The notes beneath the pieces are model-generated. The model saw nothing but the letters and a program-made list of their open reading frames with translations. It did no database searches and was not told where the DNA came from. Below are positions 46,304 through 55,586 of a stretch of 64,000 bases of DNA, piece after piece; position 1 is the stretch's first letter; each line of letters opens with the position of its first letter. Position numbers and translations under genes: made by a program. Origin of the DNA: Neurospora intermedia (lineage: Eukaryota > Ascomycota > Sordariomycetes > Sordariales > Sordariaceae). The stretch covers positions 744,001 through 808,000 of the forward strand of contig BTPP01000009.1 in the NCBI GenBank assembly GCA_037102815.1, given 5' to 3'.

Positions 46304-46915
46304 ATGACAGACACTTCCAAAGACACCATCCCCACCATGGCCGACAACACAGGCACACAAGATGACTCAAGCGATGTCATCGCCACTCCTTACAACACCT
46401 CCCTTCATTCTGCCTCTGTTCACCACCACCGCCGTGATATCCTCACGGTCAAGTCAGACCCGCCCTCCGCTCACACTCACCACCCCATCACCACCACCCC
46501 CACCCCCACCACCATCAACGACAACACCGCAAACTGGCGCGAGCTAAGCCAGCCCAGGGCAAGAAGATTGATTGCCCGGCATGGACTTACATATACCCCC
46601 TTGACAAAGCTCTGCGGCAGCGGCAGCGGCAGGACTACCTCCCTGCACGATATCCTCGGCAGTCAAAGCGAAGAGTGTCAATCTCTGTCTGGCTCAGAGC
46701 TTCGTATGCATTTCGCTTCGCTGGACAAGATTGCAATCGCGGCTAGTATTGAAGAGCGGATCAGGAGTGTGGAAGGGGAACTGAATAGATTGAGAGAGGA
46801 GAGGGAAGAGATGGTGAGGGAGTTGGAGTTGGGGGATGAGATGGAGAGGGCAGGTGATGTGGATGTGGATGAAAGGTGGGAGGAGGGGGTTGTGGCGATT
46901 GATGAGATGATTTGA
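46304..46915 (+). CDS. Orphan array gene 6: coiled-coil protein with acidic end
   Basis: 203 residues from ATG at 46304 (MTDTSKDTIPTM); a second in-frame ATG (46337) has a stronger context (CACCATGG). Thr/His/Pro-rich first half; a basic, folded-looking block (ANWRELSQPRARRLIARHGL, about 80-100); a SLHDILGSQSEE block; then a coiled-coil helix (about 150-175, IEERIRSVEGELNRLREERE) and an acidic tail (ELGDEMERAGDVDVDERWEE), ending VAIDEMI. No recognised family. The basic helix followed by an acidic Met/Glu tail fits the array layout. Confidence 0.65.
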   Translation: MTDTSKDTIPTMADNTGTQDDSSDVIATPYNTSLHSASVHHHRRDILTVKSDPPSAHTHHPITTTPTPTTINDNTANWRELSQPRARRLIARHGLTYTPLTKLCGSGSGRTTSLHDILGSQSEECQSLSGSELRMHFASLDKIAIAASIEERIRSVEGELNRLREEREEMVRELELGDEMERAGDVDVDERWEEGVVAIDEMI

Positions 46916-47386
46916 GGGGAGTTGGGTGGTTTGGGTAATTTGGGCAAGGAGGGTAACGGATTTCGATGGATGGGAGGGCCCGGTGCGGGATTGTGGTGTG
47001 AGGAGGATTGATGTGGAAAGGGATATGAACCTAACTTAAAAGGAGGGGGTAATGATCTAGTGTCCGACTCTTGACTTCTGGGGAAGGAGCAATAGGTTCA
47101 AGGAGATGTTGATCATGGAGGAGAGAAGTACCACGGTATGTAGCCAAGTGAGGAAGGAGGCATATGACAGCAAGACAGGCAGGCACCTTGATGAACCCGA
47201 GACTGATGAATGCATAATTGAATTGTCTTGCAAGATTCACGTTACTCCTCACCTGTCACCACCGTAACCCAGCCATCTTTTCTCGACTTTCCATAGTGGC
47301 AGTATGCCGCCAAACAACCAACAGATCACCCACTTGTTCCACCCTCTGCCTCCATCCTCCCATCCCAGGTAGCATCCAGAATATCT
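46916..47386. other. Intergenic region between convergent genes
   Basis: Between the last + strand orphan gene and the minus-strand reductase. No gene recognised; holds both 3' flanks. Confidence 0.5.
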
Positions 47387-48269
47387 CTACTGAGAAGAAC
47401 CACCAGAGATGGTAATGATTTGACCTATATCAACCACGTTAGCATCATCATCATCATCATCATTCAAGCCCCCTTCACACCAGAAAGGTAGAAAACTCAC
47501 CATTAACCCACCCCCCATCCTCACTAGCCAAAAACGCCACCACCCTCGCGACATCCTCCGGCACCGCACATCTTCCCAGCGGACAATGCTCCGCCATCAT
47601 CTTCTCAATCTTATCCTTACCCAACTCGGGCGTTCCACCGGGAATATAATGCCACGCATTCTCCGCAAACATATCACTCTTGATCCCTCCCGGCGCCACC
47701 CCATTGACCGTGATGCCCTTATCTCCAAAATCCGTCGCAAACGCTTTCACGAACCCCTGCACCGCCATCTTGGACGCATTATACAGCGCATGGTTCCTGA
47801 CCCCCATCAGACCCGCCGCGATGCTCGTCATGAGAATCACCCGTCCGTTGCGCTCCAAGTGCTTGTAGGCCGCCTGCCCGACAAAGAACTGCGCCTTGGC
47901 GTTGAGGTCAAAGACGTGGTCGTACTTCTCCTCGGTGACGTCCTCGGTCTTGTCCCAGGACTCGGTGCCCGAGTTGGACATGACGATGTCGATGCGGCCG
48001 AAAGCCCGCTTGGCTTCGGCAAAGAGTCGGTCAATCTCGGACACGCGGCGGACGTCGGCTTGAATGGCGATGGCGCGGGCTCCGTTGTGGAGGGATTCGA
48101 TCTCCTTGACGGCTTCGTTGGCGGGGCCGGCGGAGGATACGTAGTTGACGATTACGGAGGCGCCGCGGCGGGCAAGCTCTAGGGCGACGCCACGCCCGAT
48201 GCCGCGGCCGGCACCGGTGACGAGGGCGACCTTGCCTTCGAGGGAGGCGGTGGGGATGGAAATGGGCAT
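47387..48269 (-). CDS. Short-chain dehydrogenase/reductase, hydroxynaphthalene reductase type
   Basis: Two exons: 48269-47501 and 47424-47387, with a 76-nt intron (GTGAGT...GCTAACG...TATAG), for 268 residues. Without the intron the protein would end in an unrelated tail (EFSTFLV) instead of the expected GQIITISGGSSQ. SDR landmarks: TGAGRGIG nucleotide-binding loop (T18-G25), SNSG in place of NNAG, catalytic Ser in MTSIAAG, and YNASK active site (Tyr/Lys near 165). The spacing, the APGGIKSDM block and DGGWVNG near the end match fungal tetra/trihydroxynaphthalene and versicolorin reductases, NADPH enzymes that reduce polycyclic phenols in melanin or polyketide pathways. The exact substrate is not known. 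No polyketide synthase lies nearby, so a melanin role would need genes elsewhere. Confidence 0.9.
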
Positions 48270-49561
48270 TTTGGAAAGTAGTGTGGTGGTGGTGGTGGTG
48301 GTGGTGGTTGGAGTTGTTTGTGGTGATGGGATTGTGATGATGTTCCTGGAGCGTAGGATGCAGAAATCCGGGACAACACAGGAAGAAATAAAGAGAGATG
48401 AAGAGGGGGCGTCGTCAAGAAAATGATAAAACCGGCTTCGCCATTCTATTTATTACCAGATTGAGTGACAGACATCTAGCTGCAGTCACTCCATCTTCCT
48501 TGCTTCTGGTTCTCCCTGCATATGCCGGCATTGCCTGTGCCAGCCCGGTTCGCTGTTGTCGGGAGTTCGGCGATACATGAGCGGTACCAAGGGATAACGA
48601 TCAAAGGGATGTCTTCAGTCAATTGATCGAGTTCAGTGTCTTGCCCGGTCCCCCCTTTTCGGACTTTAGATGGCGGGGTTGGGGCCGGGGGTAACGGCTG
48701 GACTGAATGGACTTGCACGGGAGAGGCACATGTAACGCCGGACATCCCCCGACTACATGTCCGCAGAGCCTGGCTGTGGTCCGATCGATTCCCTCTCGCG
48801 CCAGGATAACACAGTCAAACAGTCAAAAGGTGAACTCGAAATCAGCCCACGGAAGTTCGCCAGTTTCTCTGGGGAGAAGCGGAGGAGCAAAGACGGGAAT
48901 GAATGAGTACCGACTGTACCATGATGCCGAAATCGAAGATGACGACCACAGGTGATTCGCGATGCATGCAGCCGTCTGGCAACACAACATCTGAGATTTT
49001 TTGGTCCAATTGTATGCACGCCACGAATCTTGAAAAACCATTTTGACTGGGACGAGGATATAGACTTCTGGTTTGAGAGCGTCGCAATACAACCTGGGAT
49101 CATTGGTACAGCTCGATTGCAGATTGGGACGGTTTACCATCTTACGTCCGCCTTTTAACAGCAATGAACGACGCAACTAACATTCACGCTCATTGCTCAT
49201 CCAGAGAAACATACACGATGGAAAGAAAATTGTAAGCACGACGAGAAAGAAATTGAACGATACAGCATTGACATTGTAACCAAATAAACTCCATAACATG
49301 CCTGAACCCATTCTCCCCTGCTAGCATGCCGAATGACCTGCTCTTCTCAGTCCACCAGTATAAGGAGACTGACTGCACTTGGGACATTACAGAACAATAG
49401 GCACTTGTCAATGCAAGTGAAGATTGAGCCACACATAACGCAGGACACCAAGACCTTAAAAAACAGCAACCCAAACTCCCAATGTTCTCTCCGACCACCA
49501 CCTCTCAACGTATCCTGTGACCGCAGCTTTGAACCAGCGAGGTAAGCACTACAACGATAGC
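48270..49561. other. Intergenic region between two minus-strand genes
   Basis: Holds the reductase promoter, with a GTGGTGGTGG run at 48283-48309 just before its ATG, and the 3' flank of the kinase. No gene recognised. Confidence 0.45.
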
Positions 49562-52115
49562 CTAACCTCCCTTTCTAGTCGAGAATCCAGAGGGTCCCTG
49601 AATATGGGTTCGAGAAGTTCGACCCGCAGCAGAAGGATGCCCTCCGGTTGGAAACCCAGCTTGTCGCCACCTGTCAGCCGTAGCTGAAACTTGATCTTGA
49701 GGCGGCTGTCCCCTCCCAGCTTGCGCCGAAGGTTGCCGGCCTCTTCCGGCTGCGAACCTAGACGGTTGTCCCGGAGGAACGGCCCCCGAAGCCGCGCGCT
49801 GATGACCTCTTCCGGCTTGAAAGCCAGGCTGCTGACCTCTTCCAGCTTGAAATCCGGGTTGTGGTCCCGGACCCCTTGCCGCCGAAGCCGCACGCTTCTG
49901 TCCTCTTCCAGCTGGGAATTGAGGCGGTTGCCCTCTTCCGGCTTGAGTTAGAGGCTGTTGTCCCCTTCCAGCCTGAGTCATAGGAGGCTGTCCCCATCCA
50001 GCTTGCGCCGAAGGTTGCTGGCCTCTCCCGGCTGGAAACCGAGACTGTTGTTTCGGAACAACTGCGACCGAAGTCGCACGCTGCTGCCCCCTTCCAGCTT
50101 GAAATCCTGGCTGTTGTTGAAATCCTGGCTGCTGTCCCGGAACAACTGCGGCCGAAGCCGCACGCTGCTGCCCTCTTCCGGCTGCAGCAGGCTTTTGTCT
50201 CGTAGGAGTCGCGAGTGAAGTCGTGCGCTGCTGCGCCAATCCAGCTTGAACGCCAGGCTGTCTGACTGCAGGCGGTATAGGCGGACCCCCACCACCACCT
50301 CCAGGGGCAGGCTTTTGCCAAAGATAGAGTCTCTCCCTCCCCGTCGTCGCCGGCTGATACCACGGCGGTGGCGCTCCCTCGAAGTACTGCCTGCCCCAAT
50401 CCCTCGCTTGCTTCGTCGCCGGACCATCAGGCGGCTGCGACGTTATCTTGGTCCTTATCAACGTCTCCAGGTCGTGCAGATCTGGCCTGTCCGCCGGATC
50501 ATGACAGAGACACGCAGCAACGGCGTTCACCAAGTCAAAATCGATGTGACTGTAACCACAAACGAGTAGGTCCATACCGTATCCCCACACCTCCTTCTCT
50601 GACCCGTCTGGGTATCTCACCTCTGCCATGTTCGGCGTAGGCGGCACCTCGAACTCGCAGAGCGTGATGAGCGAGTACATGATGATGCCGACCTGGTAGA
50701 GATTCGTCCACCAGTTGTAGTTGCCCGCCGTCTTGGCGCCGGATTCGAGCGGGCCGTCCTTGACGTAGTCCCACTCCTCGGTGAACTGCTCGGGCGCGAA
50801 GATGCTTCTCTTGCCTCGCCTGCGGCACGACCAACGAAACCTGGGTGGGTCGTTGTTACCTAAAAAGGGGTGACACAGGCCAAGGTCGGCAATCTTGGTT
50901 ATCGGAGTGGCGTTGTGTTCGAAAGTATCATAGTCCCCGACCAGGACGTTGCTCATATCGAGGTCGAAGTGGACAAGGGTTTTATACTCGCAGTATGGTG
51001 TTAGTTTGGGCAAGCGCATGCAGCTTTCGGATGCTTGGGGCACAATTTCGTCGCTCATATATGGGGTCTTGTACTCCTCTGGCATGAACACTCTGGGGTA
51101 CGCCAGCCCTACAACGCCCTTGAAGACTGTGGTTGTGTTTTCATGTTAGTCATCGTGACCGAGATGTAGAGGGCTGAAGCTACTTACGATTGCCAAAAAT
51201 ATGCCAAAGAGTAAGTGGTGGAGGGTTGCCGTACATGGAAAGACCAGCGGAAATTTTGGCGACTATTTTGCGGAGATCCCCGCGGCTCATAAACTCGAGG
51301 AACAAGACCTCGTTTGTGTCCCAAAGGGCAGGAGCATCGATCGATTGATCGCGTCTTTTACCCTTCCCCATCTTGGCCTCGTCGCCGCTGCTCATCATCA
51401 TCATCAAGTCCGAGCCGAACGACCTTCTGGTGGCCGAAGGCACAGTACCGGGTGCCGGTTGGATAGGCTGGCCGTTGGGTCGCGCAAAATAACCGGGGGG
51501 GATGCGTTGTGAGATATGCTTGGCTCCGGCAGTCCCCTTGTGGGCTTCGATCTCGTGCCTAAGGTAGCCCTTGCCGCTGTCGATGTCTATCTTGCACACG
51601 ACCTTGATGACCTGGCCATCTGGGCGTTCTTGCTCAAAGAGGTTGACAACACCGAGGCCGCCCCAGCCCAGAGTCTTTATGTGGCGCATTTTGATGCGCA
51701 GAAACTGGTTTGCCAGCCATTGACTTCTGGCCATTGCCCAGGGCTCCTTATCTCGTGGTCCACCACTCCCCCAATCCGCTATCTTTTTCTTATTACGCCG
51801 GATGAGACCGCTGTAATTCCCGGGGCCTTTCCAGGAGGATTTGATGGGGATTTTGTTGATGCGCGCCTTGACTCGGCGGGCCATGGTTGCCCCATCCCAG
51901 TCGCTGGGAGCATCGATTCCACGGCGACGCCACTTGAAGAAGAATTTGGTGATGTCATTGCGATAGGCACGGTGTGCTGCACTCGTTCTTTCCGCGGATT
52001 TGATGATTGGGGGTTTCACTCTGGGGATGTCGCGGGAGACGTTGGTGCCCTCGGTAAATTTGGGTACCGCCCAAGGATCCGCATCAGTCCCTTCAGACGA
52101 CTCGTCGTTGAACAT
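49562..52115 (-). CDS. Divergent protein kinase with Gln/Gly/Arg repeat tail
   Basis: Two exons: 52115-51188 and 51126-49562, with a 61-nt intron (GTAAGT...CTAACATG...CCACAG), for 830 residues. A disordered N-terminus (1-145) precedes a kinase domain: glycine loop GWGGLG (150-155), Lys of CKID (175), catalytic loop HFDLDMSN (H362, D364, N369), metal-binding DLG in KIADLGL, then a conserved lobe to about 500. The catalytic loop has Asp where most kinases have Lys/Arg, and a 100-residue insert lies between the lobes, so it is atypical but may be active. The C-terminus (about 520-815) is a degenerate repeat of 8-15 residues such as QAGRGQQP and AGRGQQRAASA. Orphan, fast-evolving kinases of this kind are common in Sordariomycetes; substrates unknown. 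Confidence 0.82.
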
Positions 52116-53362
52116 GTTGACGTTTGGAGTTGTGACTCGATCTTTTGGAAAAGTGATTCTGGGTGTGAGTATTGTTGGGCGTAGAGGTAGGTAGAATGGC
52201 CATATGGAGACCAGTACTGTGTAGTGTAGTGGTTAAGTGCTATAAGATATCGCTCGTAGCTTGCGGGCCAGCAGGTGATGAGAAGGGGCTATGGCTGTCC
52301 TTGGTCCTGTTGTTCCGGCATTCTTTCTAGACGAGACAAAGCAGAGTGTATGAAGCTCGAAGGGTACTGCATCATGGCTGCCGTCAAGGGGATTGAAGAC
52401 ATGATGGTCAACAAAGGGGGCAACAAAGAGGAAGACAATTGTGTTTCCGGTTCCGTCCACGATGTGTAGACAATGGACTAAAAAGAACAAGAGTCTATTT
52501 TGAATTGGCAACCGAAGACTGTGATTGTTGGAGAGTAGTACCGTGACTGCAATGGTCGACAATCAATGCTGAGGTGAACAGGAGGAGGGGAAGGACGGGA
52601 ATTGTTAAGGAAGAAGCCCGATGGCTGTCGGCACTTGGAGCCAGCCGGTCACCATCTGTCCAACTAAACTGAGCAAAATGTTGTAGGCAGAATGCTGAGT
52701 CATCACTCAGTAAATTGCTGCAAGAGGAAAGAGGCAGACATGATGTTGGACTTTTGGACTCGAGTTGTTCCTGCCTCGAGAGAACAGAGAGCGTCGACGA
52801 AGAAGGGGATTTGTGCAATTGAAGTTGTGCAAAGCTGTGACATTATGCATCCAACTAACTGAAGTCAGCCACGGCGAACAGTGCCCGTCGTTCGGCTAGG
52901 CCCCCGGGCCGCTTCAATGCCTAGTAACTCACGCCATTTGGCCAAGACCATCATCAATTGATTGCCACCAGCGAACCACGATTCAACATTTTGGCATGGC
53001 AATTCGGCCAGATTGACTGCGATTGCTTCCATCAGTATGTCTTTTCCATCCTTGGATGTTGTTATTCGGTGGGATATGGTTACTTACTGATGATGATGAT
53101 GATGTGGTAGGAAATGGCCCAACATTACCGCTCCGTCTCACTCCAAGACCTGACTCGAGAACCGGCAAGACCCGAAAAAGTCCATCGATGATCGTCGATC
53201 CAAAAGGATGGCGTTTACAGTGTATACCACCCACAAACCGACCGACGACAATGCGAACCCACGTCCACGACTGTCGACAGCAACAGTGGAAGCATTCGAA
53301 ACACGTTCGACGGCAGATACCTACTGTACTATACCCAAGTCGACATCCCATGGGCCGGAACA
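52116..53362. other. Intergenic: kinase upstream region
   Basis: No gene recognised. Confidence 0.45.
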
Positions 53363-53364
53363 TA

Positions 53365-53719
53365 CACATCAGCCCTGGTAAGTTCGTTAGCTTGGTACTT
53401 ACAGACAGGGGTTTTGAGCAGGGGAGACGGGGAATGTCACAGCCCGCTGCAAGTACCGTATTATTACCCTATAATTATACCGCATTTAGAGGGTGTGCTA
53501 GGTAATTCTAGTTATTCTAGCTACCTAGAGGTAGGATTCGAGGGTTTGTGTGTGGGTGGTTGATAGCCTCCTGTCGACTCTTTCTCACCTTGAAATCAGG
53601 CGATTTCAGCCAATCAGAACGCGTAGATGGACCAGTCCCGCCCTGCAACCCCCCGGTCACCCCCTTGTAAGAAGATGTGGGGCGAGTAAGAGGCTAACAA
53701 ACTTTTCAGGACTGATGTG
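53365..53719 (+). mobile_element. MITE-like unit A, 355 bp, TA-flanked
   Basis: Ends are inverted repeats: CACATCAG(C/T)CCTG(G/A)(T/A)AAGTT(C/T)GTTAGC at 53365 and, reversed, at 53719. TA flanks at 53363-53364 and 53720-53721. The inside includes GATTTCAGCCAATCAG (53602). No coding capacity. Confidence 0.65.
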
Positions 53720-53721
53720 TA

Positions 53722-54042
53722 CAGATCAATGCTGGAAAGTTTGTTAGCGTGTTACCCGCCCCACATCGTTCAACAAGGGGTGTTGCAAGCTTGGACACAT
53801 CTATCTACGGCCTCTGATTGGCTAAAATCGCTTGATTTCGAGGAGAGAAAGAGTTGACAGACAATCCAGACAGCTCACACACACACACGGTTTTTTTCAC
53901 CAGCCAAGGTGCCCAAATTACTAGAAACACTTAGATTTACCCTATAATTAGTAAGTTATAGGGCATTTATAGATCCCCTTCACTCCCCTTGTCGAAAACT
54001 GCTTACAGGTACCACGCTAACGAACTTTCCAGGGGTGAACTG
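53722..54042 (-). mobile_element. MITE-like unit B, 321 bp, inverted copy next to unit A
   Basis: Begins directly at the TA that ends unit A (53720-53721) and ends at TA 54043-54044. Its end repeats (CAG(A/T)TCA...CTGGAAAGTT(C/T)GTTAGCGTG) match those of A, and its interior matches A on the other strand (CTGATTGGCTAAAATCG against CGATTTCAGCCAATCAG). Confidence 0.65.
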
Positions 54043-54044
54043 TA

Positions 54045-55586
54045 AGACGCCAGTAGTGAAACGAGACAGGGGCCACCCAATGTCACGGCACATGGATGGA
54101 AAGGACAGGTTAGACGGGCGCCTAATGTTAGTCATTTCTGGGCCATTTCTGGGCCATTCCGAAACCGTCCTGTCCGCCGTCCGCCGAGCCTTTTCGTTTT
54201 GCTTCAAGTCATGGGCCATGGCTCCTCTGTGACGTTGTTGTGGTTAGCGAACATGGAAGCTCCAGGTGGTTCCGACTACAACTACACTACACTACTCCAG
54301 GCCTCGGATCCTCATCATGCTGGCGATCCCCAAGTTCCATCCATCCATCCATCCATCCAACACAAGTCCAGTCCGGTTCAATGGTGCCGTGAGCGAGAGC
54401 GGCTCCACCCTCTAGCGTGGTGCCACTTTTCAAGGGCTTCTCATCTTATGATTGGCCAATCGCCAAACAGCTCAGGTGCCTGGCCGTGCTTGGAGCTGGG
54501 AGTTGTCCCTGGCAACACTCGATGGGGGCGCACGAAAACAAAAATCCGAGCCAACAGTGGACATCGACAAGGGGGGGGATTCAGTGGGAGGGCGTCGGCA
54601 AGTGAACGAATGTGTGGTCAGCACGCACACCACTGGCACTGCCCTGACCAAGACGTCTCGTGAGGGCCTTGGCTCATCCCCGGCAAACGCCCCAATCAAA
54701 CCCACTCTTGCCATTCAGCTTGGATCCCCGTTCGTCTGTTTCGTTTTACCACTCAGCTGTGTTGCTGTGTTGTTGTGATAAGACAACGGCGCATGTGTGT
54801 GTGTGCTGGCTGGCTGGCTGCTGCATCCTCCAACTGCAACCCATCAGCAAATTTCCCCCTCGACACTACACGATTGGTATCTGTCTCTCCATTCATCGTG
54901 TACCGTACCACTCCCTCCCTCACCAGGTAGAGAGAGAGAGAGAGAGAGGTACATACACCGAGTATCCACACAAAGCCCGTAACGCGTCCAGTCGCGAGCC
55001 GTTGAGCTCTCTAGGACCACACAGGCTGCCTAGGTAGGTAGACGACCGACGGAGGAGCCCTGCAGCCAGACAGACGCCAGACACCAGGGAGCGGCGGCCG
55101 TTCGTAGAGTGCCTGCATCTCCAGGCATTGCACCATCCGCTCGCGTGGCCATCCCGTCCAGCATCATCGCATCGCCTTGCACACGGGGCATCGAGACATC
55201 ATCCCGACATCATCCCACCTCGTTACTGTTCTGAGCCCAAGCGCGCGACGAGATTCGCTAGGTCGTCCGGCTTGCGCTGCGTGAGGTAAGGCTGACACTG
55301 CACCTACTCCGGGCTGCTGCCCACATGGCTCACACGGACCTTGACGCGCACAGCAACAGTGCAGGGGGACTGCCAGGAAAACAAACAGCTGACAGCTCTT
55401 TGCTTCAATCGACAGTCTACCCGGGAACCACACCATTCACCTAATACATACATCCTCGTCTGGCCCAGTCCTCTGCGCAAATACGATCGCTACGACGTCG
55501 ACGACGACGACGAAGAAGAAGAAGAAGAAGAAGACGACGACGACGACCCCCTCTACTCTACTAGTCCATCGCTACCATATCCAACA
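54045..55586. promoter_or_regulatory. Upstream region and long leader of the Swi5/Ace2-type gene
   Basis: CT-rich and repeat-rich: CATCCATCCATCC near 54340 and (GA)9 at 54930-54948. No gene recognised in 54045-54760. 54800-55586 probably holds a long 5' leader with several short upstream open frames. A possible leader intron (GGTAAGGCTGAC at 55287 to TCGACAG at about 55414) would remove some of them. Long leaders with upstream frames are common in developmental regulators. Confidence 0.4.

Noticed and set aside
20376-48269. P450 and hydroxynaphthalene-type reductase as one secondary-metabolite cluster
   Set aside because: They are about 25 kb apart with unrelated orphan genes between and no synthase gene in the window.
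54931-54948. (GA)9 run as a CRISPR-like or satellite repeat
   Set aside because: A simple microsatellite in a leader region; no spacers or longer repeat unit.
55341-55586. N-terminal extension of the zinc-finger protein
   Set aside because: The frame is open but has no ATG before 55587; it includes an Asp/Glu run from GAC/GAA repeats typical of a leader. An upstream coding exon is possible but not shown.
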